Source: JAJFUB01 sp964622325
GTDB taxonomy: Bacteria > Armatimonadota > Zipacnadia > Zipacnadales > UBA11051
Reading direction: 5' to 3'
Length of the DNA: 64,000 nucleotides
Assembly: GCA_964622325.1 (NCBI GenBank)
Contig: CAZUOJ010000007.1
Span: 1-64,000, forward strand
In this document: positions 10,315-18,496 of the stretch, piece by piece
Numbering within the stretch: position 1 is the stretch's first letter
Layout: each line of letters starts with the position of its first letter
Notes under the pieces: model-generated
Seen by the model: the letters and a program-made list of their open reading frames with translations, nothing else
Told to the model about the DNA's origin: nothing
Database searches by the model: none
Translations under genes and position numbers: made by a program

Positions 10315-11295
10315 ATGGAGATTTTGCTGGGGCCTGTCACATTGAAATCTGGCGAGACGGCCGAAATCTGGCAAATTGTGGCGCCCGCGCCAGCCTGGAA
10401 GGAGCGCATTTTGCCATTTTTGGCTCATAAAGGCGATCCCTGGCTGAGGCCAATGGAAAAAGCCCTCACAGAGGGGCTGCCGGGCTTGCGGATGAATTTT
10501 TTTGAATGCCTTTTGGGCGGACAGATTGTAGGCAATATCACGACAGTGGACGCCCAGGGCGTGGGGATGCTGCAGCATGTTTTCACGGATCCAGCCCATC
10601 GGCGCAAAGGCATCTGTCAGGCATTGATGCAGGCAGCAACAGCGGATTTTGCCCAGCGTGGCGGGCGCGCGATGTATCTGGGCACAGGCTACGATTCGCC
10701 GCCTTTCTGGATTTATTATTCTTTTGGCTTTCGGCCCATTGGCCAAACAGGCGCGATGAAATGGCTTTTGGAGCCTGATTTTGAGAAAAAGCATTTTGCG
10801 CCGGGGCCAACAAGTGTGCGGGATACGGATTGGCCCGATTGGCCGCAATTGACAGCCCTGTATCAAACAGAAGAAGGCGATTATTTGCGGGGAATGTATT
10901 TTCAGCATTATGGCCATTCGTCTTTTGAAGGGGCCTATGCCGCGATGCAAAGAGATAAAGAGCAAGGGCGCATTTTACAAGTAAAAGTGCTGGAAAAAGA
11001 AGATGGCGCTCTCGTGGGCCATGCGATGCTGGCCCTACAATCCTGCTGGCGAGGCGAGCCGTATCTATTGGATTTTTTTGTCCATCCACATTTTGGAAGA
11101 GAGGCTACTAAGCTATTGCAAGCATTCGTGTGGCCGACCGATAAAAAAATACAGTGTTTTTGCGAAACGAAGGCGCGGGAAAAGAGAGCAGCCTTAGCTG
11201 CAGCAGGATTTATACAAGAAGCTGTGTTGAAACGACAAATCCTGAGAAACAAAGAATGGCTGGATGTCGTGATATATGCCAAAATGAATGTATGA
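10315..11295 (+). CDS. Tandem GNAT-family N-acetyltransferase
   Basis: 326 residues. The ATG at 10315 is preferred because AGGAGGG lies 11 bases upstream and an upstream in-frame ATG would overlap the previous gene. The first GNAT domain holds the acetyl-CoA pyrophosphate loop RRKGICQALM after HVFTDPAH (the beta4-alpha3 region) and ends YYSFGFRPIG, typical of motif B. The second half (LVGHAMLAL, DFFVHPHFG, AALAAAGFIQEA) repeats the fold but has no clear R/Q-x-x-G-x-G/A loop, so it is probably a non-catalytic second GNAT domain. It would acetylate an amine; the substrate is unknown. It sits 25 bases after the oxidoreductase gene. Confidence 0.77.
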   Translation: MEILLGPVTLKSGETAEIWQIVAPAPAWKERILPFLAHKGDPWLRPMEKALTEGLPGLRMNFFECLLGGQIVGNITTVDAQGVGMLQHVFTDPAHRRKGICQALMQAATADFAQRGGRAMYLGTGYDSPPFWIYYSFGFRPIGQTGAMKWLLEPDFEKKHFAPGPTSVRDTDWPDWPQLTALYQTEEGDYLRGMYFQHYGHSSFEGAYAAMQRDKEQGRILQVKVLEKEDGALVGHAMLALQSCWRGEPYLLDFFVHPHFGREATKLLQAFVWPTDKKIQCFCETKAREKRAALAAAGFIQEAVLKRQILRNKEWLDVVIYAKMNV

Positions 11296-11352
11296 GCTGG
11301 GCCGCGTCCCAAGCCGCTCCAGAAAAAAACAAAACAATACAGGAGCAAGGCA

Positions 11353-12393
11353 ATGAGCCCGCGGGAGCGCTGGCTGGCTGTGCTGAGAAGAGAAAAATTT
11401 GATCGAATTCCGCTGGATTATCGGGCGACGCCGGAATTTACAGCCCGACTGATGGCCTATCTGGGCGCCCGCCATATCAAGGAAGTCTTTGCGCGCCTGC
11501 ATATTGATCCTGTGCTGGACATTGCGCCCCGCTATGTCGGGCCGCCTCTGGAGCCGAACAAGGATGTTTTCGGAGTGGGCTATGCGGATACAAAATACGA
11601 AGGCGGCGTGTATCGGGACGCCGTGTATCATCCGCTGGCCCCATATCAGTCCGTGGAAGAGATTGAGGCGAATTATCAATGGCCCTCGCCGGATTATTGG
11701 GATTATTCAGACATAGCGGCCCAATATGCGGGCCATGAAGAGGAGGTGGTGCGGGCGGGGCATGTGGAGGAATTTGCCCAATACAAATTTTTGCGCGGCG
11801 TGCAGCAAAGCTATCTGGATTTATATGATCATCCGGAGATAGTGGATTATGTGCTGGGCAAGCTGTTTGCCCTAAAATATGAGCAGCTTTGCCGGATATA
11901 CGAGCAGCTGCCGTATGGGGCTGTGATCTGGACATGGGTCGCGGAAGATGTTGCCAGCCAGCGGGGCCTGATAATCTCTTTAGAGCATATTCGCCGTTTT
12001 TTGGCGCCTCATTTCCAGCGGATCATAGCGCTTGTGCATCAAGCCGGCGCATATGTGTTTCATCACAGTGACGGCGCCTGTCGGGAAGTTGTGCCCATGA
12101 TGATTGAATTAGGGATTGATGTGCTGGATCCGGTGCAATGGCGTTGTGCGGGAATGGAACGCGAAGGCCTCAAGCGCGATTTTGGGGATAAAATAATTTT
12201 TCACGGGGCGATGGATAATCAATTTACATTGCCTTTTGGCACGCCAGAGGATTGCCGCCGCGAGGCCGAAGAAAATATTCAGCTTTTGGGGCCAGGCTTG
12301 ATTTTGGGCCCCTGTCATAATTTGCAAGTCGTTAATCCGCCCGAAAATGTCGTCGCCTATTACGACGCCGCCTATGAAGCTAGCTGGCAATGA
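11353..12393 (+). CDS. Uroporphyrinogen decarboxylase (URO-D) family protein
   Basis: 346-residue TIM-barrel protein. The N-terminus MSPRERWLAVLRREKFDRIP is the standard start of the URO-D/MtaA/CmuA superfamily, and the C-terminal GPCHNLQVVNPPENVVAYYD matches the family end (P-x-H-N-x-Q, P-x-E-N). True heme HemE enzymes carry an N-terminal arginine-rich binding motif that is absent here, so a corrinoid- or other methyl-transferring role is more likely than heme synthesis. GAGCAAGGCA precedes the ATG. It lies third in the five-gene run, which offers no corrinoid protein to settle the substrate. Confidence 0.8.
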   Translation: MSPRERWLAVLRREKFDRIPLDYRATPEFTARLMAYLGARHIKEVFARLHIDPVLDIAPRYVGPPLEPNKDVFGVGYADTKYEGGVYRDAVYHPLAPYQSVEEIEANYQWPSPDYWDYSDIAAQYAGHEEEVVRAGHVEEFAQYKFLRGVQQSYLDLYDHPEIVDYVLGKLFALKYEQLCRIYEQLPYGAVIWTWVAEDVASQRGLIISLEHIRRFLAPHFQRIIALVHQAGAYVFHHSDGACREVVPMMIELGIDVLDPVQWRCAGMEREGLKRDFGDKIIFHGAMDNQFTLPFGTPEDCRREAEENIQLLGPGLILGPCHNLQVVNPPENVVAYYDAAYEASWQ

Positions 12394-12451
12394 GGAATGC
12401 TTTTCCCGGCTTTGCTCAGGCGCCACATTTTAGCTTATAAGAGGAGACGCG

Positions 12452-12934
12452 ATGCAATATACGACAGGACAATTAGGGCGCGTGTTTGTGCTGCGCTTAG
12501 AAGACAATGAGCCGATGCCCGAAACGCTGGAAAAATTTTTGGCGCAGCAGGGCCTACAAAGTGGCCTGGCTTTTATGATTGGAGGCGTCAGCGAGGGCAG
12601 CCGGCTTGTAGTGGGGCCTGAAAATGGCCGTGTGTTTCCCGTGCGGCCGCTCGTCGAAACATTGAGCAATGTTCATGAGATATTAGCGGTGGGAACGATT
12701 TTTCCTGATGAGACGGGAAAGCCTGTGCTCCATATGCACGGCGCCTGTGGGCGGGAGAAAGACACGCGCACAGGCTGCATTCGCGTGGGCATACGCGCCT
12801 GGCAGATTCTGGAAATTGTGGTGCTGGAAATCACAGGGCTTAAGGCCGCGCGGCTTTTGGATAAAGCGACAGGCTTTCATATGCTGCGATGTTCGCCAGG
12901 CCCGGCGGCCATTGAGGAAACAAAAGAGAGGTAA
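12452..12934 (+). CDS. PPC/DUF296 domain protein
   Basis: 160 residues, entirely one PPC (plant and prokaryote conserved, DUF296) domain. It opens with the usual R-x-x-x-R/L-x-x-G-E/D-pattern (GRVFVLRLEDNEPMPETL), and LHMHGACGR (about residues 92-100) supplies the conserved His residues that bind metal in solved bacterial members. Bacterial PPC proteins form trimers of unclear function; some plant relatives bind AT-rich DNA. AAGAGGAG lies upstream. It stands 58 bases after the URO-D-like gene, so it is likely in the same transcript. Confidence 0.78.
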   Translation: MQYTTGQLGRVFVLRLEDNEPMPETLEKFLAQQGLQSGLAFMIGGVSEGSRLVVGPENGRVFPVRPLVETLSNVHEILAVGTIFPDETGKPVLHMHGACGREKDTRTGCIRVGIRAWQILEIVVLEITGLKAARLLDKATGFHMLRCSPGPAAIEETKER

Positions 12935-13023
12935 ATAATTGCCGGGCAGAAGAGCATTAAACTTTTGTGACAAAAACAAAAGGGAGAAGACATTTGCGCG
13001 CACAATAGCCCGAACGACAAAAC

Positions 13024-13044
13024 GAGGCAAAAGCATTTTGCCTC
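13024..13044 (+). other. Hairpin in the leader of the DUF6785 gene
   Basis: A perfect 9-bp stem, GAGGCAAAA with TTTTGCCTC, closes a 3-base loop 25 bases before the ATG at 13070. There is no T-run after it, so it is not a normal terminator. It might affect translation or mark an internal mRNA end within the five-gene run. Confidence 0.4.
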
Positions 13045-13069
13045 TAGCCAGCGGGCAGAGAAGGCCGCC

Positions 13070-15049
13070 ATGACAGAAGCAAAAGCACAAAAGGAAAGAA
13101 GCTTTCCCGCCGTGCCTGAGAGAAGCGAAGAAGCTCTTCATGCGCCTCGCGCTTTCCTCTGGGGCAGTTTGATGGCGCTGGCGATAGGCTTTGGCGTGCC
13201 GTATGGGACGCTGATTTTGCGTGGCTCGTATATGGATCTGGATTTTTCGACGCCGGGGGCAATTTTTGTTTTATTTGTCGTTTCCGCTCTGCTCAATCCT
13301 CTCTTCTGGCGTTTGGGCCGGCGGCTGGCGTTGCGCAGCCAGGAAATGATTATTGCATATGTAATGGCGCTTTTGGCCTGCTGCATCCCCACAATGGGCC
13401 TTACGTGCCAAGTGCTCCCCATCATTACAGGTTTTCGCTATTATGCCAATCCGGAAAATCGCTGGGAAGAGTTGCTTTTGCCGTATATTCCGCAATGGAT
13501 GTATCCGGCGGACGAGCGGGCTATCCGCTATTTTTACGAAGCTTTGCCGCCGGGACAGACGATTCCCTGGCTAGTGTGGCTGAAGCCCCTGGCGCTCTGG
13601 CTGTTGTTCATTTTTGCCTTTCAGTTTGTATCGATATGTCTGATGGTCATTTATCGGCGCCAGTGGGTCGAGCATGAACGGCTTGTCTATCCGCTGGTAC
13701 ATTTGCCTTTGGAGATGTGTCAGACGGCGCCGCCGGAGCGGCAGGCATTTTATCGGAATGCCTGGCTGTGGCTGGGCTTTGCCGTCCCCTTCGTTATCGG
13801 CTCCTTTATCGGTTTGCATTATTATTTTCCCAGTGTGCCCGCGCCGAATTTGGCCACTCATATTCCCGTATTTCGCCAGACGCAATCTCTGGCATTGCGT
13901 TTGAGCTTCCCCATGATTGGCTTTTTTTATCTCGTGGAACAGCAGACGACTTTTTCCTTATGGTTTTTTAATTTGTTGTTTTTCATTGTGCGGGGAATAA
14001 TGAACATCCTGCATATTGGGATGCAGGAAAATCTCGGCATATATGGGGCGCGCTCGCCAGTGTTTGCGCATTTGGGCGTGGGGGCGTTTGTGGCAATGAT
14101 GGCGGTAGGGCTGAAAGTGGGGAGGCAGCATTTTGCCGCCGTGTGGCGCAAGGCGCTCTACAATGACGCGCAGGTGTCAGACGAGGATGAGATGCTGTCC
14201 TATCGGGCAGCAGTATGGGGGTTAATGGGGGGCCTGCTCATAATGATAATCTGGCTTGCGGCTTCGGGGTTGCCGCTGCTCTTAGTCATTCCCTTTGTGC
14301 TGGTGGCATTGTTGCTCTTTTTGGGTCTGACGCGGATTGTGGCGGAAAGCGGGATGGCGGAAGCAGTGGCGCCCAGCATTGCTCCGGGCGTATTAGTCTC
14401 CGCCGTGGGCGCTCCTGTATTTGGCCGCAAGGGCTTGGCAGCCCTGGCCATGAGCTATGTGTGGCTGAGCGATATGCGGATTTTTGTGATGGCAGGCGCC
14501 GCCCACGCGCTGAAGCTGGGCCAACAATTGCCGCCCCGCCGCCGGAGTCTGCTGCTGTATGCCATCATCGGTGGGATTCTGCTGGCGCTGGCGTCCAGCA
14601 TGCCCCTCACTTTGTATTGGGCCTATCAGCGCGGCGGGCCGAATCTGAATAGCTGGTTTTGGAACGGCTCGCCCCTGGCCGCGGCACGCTGGACAGCCGA
14701 AAAGATTGCCAATCCCACGCCTCCCAATTTGGCCGGCTGGATTTTGACAGGCGTGGGCGCAGCCATAATGCTATGGCTTGCCGTGATGCGCCAGCAATTT
14801 TTATGGTGGCCCTTCCATCCTATTGGCTTTGCGCTGGGCGGGATCTGGATAATGGATGAACTGTGGGCCACGGCCTTCGGCTCCTGGCTTGTAAAGACGC
14901 TGCTGATGCGCTATGGCGGCGTGAAAGCCTTCCAAAAAGCACGGCCTTTCTTTTTAGGCTTGATTTTAGGGCAATTCGCCACAAATGGCCTCTGGCTATT
15001 TTTAGATGCCCTGACAGGGCATACAGGGAATCAAATTTTCTGGATTTAA
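13070..15049 (+). CDS. Large multispanning membrane protein, DUF6785/DUF6784-like
   Basis: 659 residues with about 12-14 hydrophobic segments after a charged 25-residue N-terminus. The order LILRGSYMDLDFSTPGAIFVLFV, LRSQEMIIAYVMAL, a large polar loop with WEELLLPYIPQWMYP, then IYRRQWVEHERLVYPLVHLPLEM, and a C-terminal YGGVKAFQKARPFFLGLILG matches a family I know from planctomycete-like genomes, often named DUF6785 and distantly OPT-transporter-like. It probably moves a small solute. It is last in the five-gene run and is followed by 670 noncoding bases. The family name is from memory of the pattern; transport is inference. Confidence 0.68.
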   Translation: MTEAKAQKERSFPAVPERSEEALHAPRAFLWGSLMALAIGFGVPYGTLILRGSYMDLDFSTPGAIFVLFVVSALLNPLFWRLGRRLALRSQEMIIAYVMALLACCIPTMGLTCQVLPIITGFRYYANPENRWEELLLPYIPQWMYPADERAIRYFYEALPPGQTIPWLVWLKPLALWLLFIFAFQFVSICLMVIYRRQWVEHERLVYPLVHLPLEMCQTAPPERQAFYRNAWLWLGFAVPFVIGSFIGLHYYFPSVPAPNLATHIPVFRQTQSLALRLSFPMIGFFYLVEQQTTFSLWFFNLLFFIVRGIMNILHIGMQENLGIYGARSPVFAHLGVGAFVAMMAVGLKVGRQHFAAVWRKALYNDAQVSDEDEMLSYRAAVWGLMGGLLIMIIWLAASGLPLLLVIPFVLVALLLFLGLTRIVAESGMAEAVAPSIAPGVLVSAVGAPVFGRKGLAALAMSYVWLSDMRIFVMAGAAHALKLGQQLPPRRRSLLLYAIIGGILLALASSMPLTLYWAYQRGGPNLNSWFWNGSPLAAARWTAEKIANPTPPNLAGWILTGVGAAIMLWLAVMRQQFLWWPFHPIGFALGGIWIMDELWATAFGSWLVKTLLMRYGGVKAFQKARPFFLGLILGQFATNGLWLFLDALTGHTGNQIFWI

Positions 15050-15725
15050 TTATTTAATTATATAAAAACAAAAAATACTTTTATATTTTTATTTCCCCTT
15101 TTTTATTATTAGAAAAAGCACATAAATTAGATTAAAAATTTAAAAGCGCACGGCAAAATGTGGAAAACTCTGTGGAAATGTGAAAAACTCTGCCCGCGGA
15201 AGAGGATCACAGCTTTTTAGCTGACCATAAATGTAAAACTTTTATGTGCAATACTTGAACCAGAAAAATCTATCATATAATTCAGAATATCCACAACGAA
15301 CCGTTAAAAAATCAACAGCCTAAAGGTCAGTTGAAAGAACAGATTGTATGATAATGTTTTTGTAAGATAATTTTTCGATTATTTTGTCTGTGGGGATGAG
15401 GAACAGTTGGCCGAACGGCAGCCAGGGGCAGCCAGGAGAGCAGAGACTGGCGGAAGCCTTTCTGGCTGGCGTGGGCGCAAATGTCCGGGCGCGCAGCCTT
15501 AGGGAGAGTAGAGCTAGGCAAGATATGGGCGAACAAAGAGTCTAAATTGCAGATGAGCGTCCCCCTGGCACAGCGGAAAGAATGACACAAGCCGAAATCC
15601 CATAAAACAGCCTGCTCAGGGCCGCCAGTCCCAAGCGATGGAATGAAATTGCATTTACGGCGCAATTGGAGAAATTGCAGCCACAAAGGGAGCGCGCCCC
15701 AGCGAAGAAGGATTCGGCAGTCGTT
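15050..15725. other. Long noncoding stretch with an AT-rich block
   Basis: No convincing gene in 676 bases. 15045-15150 is strongly AT-rich and is followed by three TGTGGAAAA-like boxes (15159-15187) and one ATATCCACA (15287-15295). 15390-15700 is more GC-rich, with short open frames lacking ribosome sites (a 49-codon frame at 15396-15545 is the best). I see no known structured RNA. Confidence 0.5.
15159..15187 (+). repeat. Cluster of three TGTGGAAAA-like boxes
   Basis: TGTGGAAAA (15159), TGTGGAAAT (15171) and TGTGAAAAA (15179) follow one another in the same direction, immediately after a 100-base AT-rich block. TGTGGAAAA is the reverse complement of TTTTCCACA, a DnaA-box-like 9-mer; ATATCCACA at 15287 is one base from TTATCCACA in the opposite direction. 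These may be DnaA boxes or sites for another regulator. Confidence 0.4.
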
Positions 15726-16199
15726 ATGGAGAAACAGCAACATCCGTCTGGCAAGTTGTCGGCGCAGACGGAAGTATGCTATAATGAGCCCACGGCTTTT
15801 CGGGCGAAAGAATCAGGACAGGGCACTGTGGAAAGTAAATCTTCCTGGGCACAACTTTTTTTGGGCCTGCTCATTTTTGGCGCAGGCATTGTGCTGTTAG
15901 TTTGCGTATTTGTGTGGACTTATCAGCTTTATCAGGGGATAGATGCGCAGCTCCTCCAGGCAAGCGCCGTTAAGGCGCCGCCGCAAGTTGCGGGCGCCCC
16001 GCCCAACAATAAGTCGCTGCCCCCCGGCGCTCTGCAAAGCAATCCTAAAGGGCCCAAGCTGACTTCTATCGCCTTAGCCCTGGCCGTGAAATTTCTGGCC
16101 TTGCTCGTCATGGGCTGGATCGCCGGGATTATATCCAGCAAGGGCGTCAGCCTCGCCGTCGGTGTCACGCGCCGCTCTTCGCCGCCGTCTGTGGAATGA
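15726..16199 (+). CDS. Small two-helix membrane protein, unknown
   Basis: 157 residues from the ATG at 15726 (AAGGA lies about 13 bases upstream; a TTG at 15666 would lengthen it but lacks a ribosome site). About 45 polar residues are followed by a membrane segment (FLGLLIFGAGIVLLVCVFVW), a 40-residue Pro- and Ala-rich linker, a second segment (ALALAVKFLALLVMGWIAGI) and a short basic tail. No family recognised. It precedes acylphosphatase by 42 bases and may share its transcript. Confidence 0.6.
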   Translation: MEKQQHPSGKLSAQTEVCYNEPTAFRAKESGQGTVESKSSWAQLFLGLLIFGAGIVLLVCVFVWTYQLYQGIDAQLLQASAVKAPPQVAGAPPNNKSLPPGALQSNPKGPKLTSIALALAVKFLALLVMGWIAGIISSKGVSLAVGVTRRSSPPSVE

Positions 16200-16241
16200 T
16201 TTGAAATGCTTGGAATGAGGAGGAATGAGGAGGGAGGCGCA

Positions 16242-16526
16242 GTGAGCCAAGCCAGATTGCATGCGCTTGTGACAGGACGTGTCCAGGGCGTGGGCTTTCG
16301 TTATTTTGTAGTGCAGCGAGCCCAGCAATTGGGCTTGAGCGGCTTTGTGCGCAATGTGGGCTTTCGGCAAGTGGAAGTGGAGGCCGAAGGGGAGCAGGAG
16401 GCTTTAGAGCAGCTGGTGGAGGCACTGAAGCGCGGGCCCTCTGGGGCATATGTGGAGCATGTGGAGATTGCATGGGCGCCGGCCCGCGGGGCTTATCAAG
16501 GATTCACAATTCGGCCCTCGCGCTAA
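16242..16526 (+). CDS. acyP: Acylphosphatase
   Basis: 94 residues, the normal size for the family. The phosphate loop GRVQGVGFR is at about residues 12-20, with the catalytic Arg in GFR; the catalytic Asn follows in FVRNVGF. The enzyme hydrolyses acyl phosphates such as acetyl or carbamoyl phosphate in the cytosol. GTG at 16242 is taken as the start because GGAGGGAGG lies 6 bases upstream and it gives the expected length; upstream ATGs at 16206 and 16215 have no ribosome site. Confidence 0.9.
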   Translation: MSQARLHALVTGRVQGVGFRYFVVQRAQQLGLSGFVRNVGFRQVEVEAEGEQEALEQLVEALKRGPSGAYVEHVEIAWAPARGAYQGFTIRPSR

Positions 16527-16556
16527 TCGGCTTCCGCCCAGGCCAGGCATGTTTCG

Positions 16557-17537
16557 ATGGCATACACAAATAAGCGCATTTTAATTGTCGATGATGATGA
16601 AGGCATCGTCCGCGCCTGCGCCGAGGCCTTGCTGCGACACGGCTATGAAGTCGTCACCGCTCTGTCAGGCAAAGAGGCCATGGCCCTTTTATCCACGCAG
16701 CAATTTGCAGCGGCAGTGCTGGACATTGTTTTGCCGGATGTGGATGGGCTGCAGCTTTTGCAATATGCCAAACAAAAAGATCCGGATACGGTCGTGTTAT
16801 TAATGACGGGCTATGCGAGCCTGGAGACAGCCATCCAGGCCTTGCGGCAGGGGGCTTATGACTATTTGCGCAAGCCGTTTACAGGCGCTGAACTGGCTGC
16901 CGTGCTGGCCCGCGGCCTGCAAGAGCGCGAGCAACGGCTCGCCACTCGTCGGCTTTTGGAGGAACTGCAGGCGCTTAATCAATCGCTAAAGGAACAGGCT
17001 TCCGTTGCCGGGGAATGGAGAATTCTGGAGCAATTCGGGCAGAAGCTGCAGAAGGCCTCGTCGCCGGCGGAGATGCTGGCGCAGATTGTCCAGGCTGCCC
17101 GCGAAATGACAGAGGCGCGTGTGGGAGGATTGTTATGGCGGCAGCCTTCCGGCGTTGTCTCCTGTGTGCTTGTCCAGACGGAAAATGCGGAAGCGCTGTC
17201 CTCTCTTCCCTGGGCCGAGGAGCCTCTGCTACAAAAAGCCTGGCAGACAGCAGAGCCTGTGCTTGTGCCGCAGCTTTTGCACGACGCGGAAGCTGCCACA
17301 GGGCCGCTAGCGCTGGCGGGCTTTAATTCGGCATTGATTATGCCCCTGCCCGCCTGGCCTGGCCAGGGCCTCCGTCAGGGCGCCCTGTTGTTGCTGGACA
17401 GCGCCCAGGGATTCCGCGAACAGCATATCGCCTTGCTGCGCGTGCTGGCGGCGCAGGCGGCGCTGCTCATTCCGGCCGTGGCCGCCTCCGGGCCGGCGGA
17501 CGACCAATTCCGCGATTTGCGCGACCTGTTGCGTTGA
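16557..17537 (+). CDS. Response regulator receiver protein with a C-terminal GAF domain
   Basis: 326 residues. The receiver domain occupies about residues 6-120: acidic pocket DDD at 12-14, phospho-acceptor D56 in VLDIVLPD, T84 in MTGYAS and K106 in RKPF, so it should be phosphorylated by a histidine kinase. A coiled-coil-like helix (residues 115-145) leads into a GAF-like domain (about 150-315). There is no DNA-binding or enzymatic output domain, so it may act through protein contacts or sense a ligand. No kinase is adjacent. Only four bases separate its TGA from the next ATG, so translation of the methyltransferase is probably coupled to it. Confidence 0.85.
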   Translation: MAYTNKRILIVDDDEGIVRACAEALLRHGYEVVTALSGKEAMALLSTQQFAAAVLDIVLPDVDGLQLLQYAKQKDPDTVVLLMTGYASLETAIQALRQGAYDYLRKPFTGAELAAVLARGLQEREQRLATRRLLEELQALNQSLKEQASVAGEWRILEQFGQKLQKASSPAEMLAQIVQAAREMTEARVGGLLWRQPSGVVSCVLVQTENAEALSSLPWAEEPLLQKAWQTAEPVLVPQLLHDAEAATGPLALAGFNSALIMPLPAWPGQGLRQGALLLLDSAQGFREQHIALLRVLAAQAALLIPAVAASGPADDQFRDLRDLLR

Positions 17538-17541
17538 GAAA

Positions 17542-18300
17542 ATGGGAGAAAACAGCTCTCATTGGTGGCGTGTCTTCTTCGCTCATCCCGATTCGCTTAT
17601 TCTTTCTCGCTTCCCTTCCGACAATGAAACACAGCAGGAGGCGCAAGCCCTCCAGCGGCTTGTGCCCTTGCGCAAGCAGGATGTGATTGCGGATATTTGT
17701 TGCGGAATGGGGCGGCATTTGCTTTATCTGCAGGCGCAGGGCTATCAGATTGTGGGCCTGGATTGTTCGCCAATGATGTTGCAATTAGCGCAGCGCCGCG
17801 GGAGAAAGCTGGGCCTGCGGCCACAGCTCGTGCAGGGCCTCGCCCAGGCGCTGCCCTTCAAAAATCAGTCCTTTGATGTTGTGCTCAATCTATTCAACAG
17901 CTTCGGCTATCTGCCCACGGACGAAGAAAATTTGCGCGTGCTGCAAGAGGCGGCGCGCTGTCTGAAGCCGGGCGGGCGTTTCTTTTTGGATACGCGGAAC
18001 AAGAAGCATCAGATCTTGTTTGCCCCCTATCAGGAGCTAATCCGCCTTCCGCAAGGCCGCGCCTGCATTATGCGCTGCTCCTTCAATCGCCAGACGCAAC
18101 GGCTGGAGTCCTATTGGCTGGCGGCGGAAAATCCGGAGCATGTTTTACATACAGCTTCCATTCGCCTGTATAGCCTGGAAGAATTGCAGGAAATGCTTCA
18201 GGTGGCGGGATTTGCTCTAAGCGCGGCATATGGCGGCTATGATGGGCATGCATTTGAAGGCTGGGAGCGGGAATTACTCTTATTGTGTCACAAGCGTTGA
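17542..18300 (+). CDS. Class I SAM-dependent methyltransferase
   Basis: 252 residues. The SAM-binding motif I is DICCGMGRHLLYL (about residues 51-63), motif II is GLDCSPMML, and FDVVLNLFNSFGYL followed by LKPGGRFFLDTRN is the post-motif pattern of Methyltransf_11/25 enzymes. It methylates a small molecule or protein of unknown identity. It is packed directly behind the receiver-GAF gene. The transcript then runs into a 196-base convergent gap holding TGTGGAAAA repeats. Confidence 0.85.
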   Translation: MGENSSHWWRVFFAHPDSLILSRFPSDNETQQEAQALQRLVPLRKQDVIADICCGMGRHLLYLQAQGYQIVGLDCSPMMLQLAQRRGRKLGLRPQLVQGLAQALPFKNQSFDVVLNLFNSFGYLPTDEENLRVLQEAARCLKPGGRFFLDTRNKKHQILFAPYQELIRLPQGRACIMRCSFNRQTQRLESYWLAAENPEHVLHTASIRLYSLEELQEMLQVAGFALSAAYGGYDGHAFEGWERELLLLCHKR

Positions 18301-18314
18301 ACAAAGGAAGCTTT

Positions 18315-18365
18315 TGTGGAGAAAGCTGTGGAAAACTGGCTTTTCAGGCGTGGAATTGTGGAAAA
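18315..18365 (+). repeat. Three TGTGGAAAA-like boxes, two in a 30-bp tandem repeat
   Basis: TGTGGAGAA (18315), TGTGGAAAACTGGCTTTTCA (18327) and TGTGGAAAACTGCCTCTTCA (18357). The last two start 30 bases apart and agree at 18 of 20 positions. They lie between the convergent methyltransferase and GH57 genes, so they are not promoter operators of either gene. The same 9-mer recurs at 15159. Confidence 0.5.
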
Positions 18366-18496
18366 CTGCCTCTTCAAAGCCTTATGTCTGCCCGAAGGGC
18401 GCCAATTTGCGCAAAATCCTTTGTGTGTTTTTCCTCCTTTAATTAACATGTTTTTAGGCGGATAATTTTGCTCCGCCGCACATGCCCTGATTCCCT

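Noticed and set aside
15396..15545. A 49-codon forward frame in the long noncoding stretch
   Set aside because: Arg- and Gln-rich with no Shine-Dalgarno spacing and no partner gene, unlike the precursor genes at 61144 and 61708.
15327..15743. A 138-codon reverse frame in the same stretch
   Set aside because: No ribosome site, composition unlike neighbouring genes, and it overlaps the start of the small membrane protein.
18457..18477. GGCGGA/TCCGCC hairpin between convergent genes as a terminator
   Set aside because: Only six pairs with no T-run downstream on either strand.
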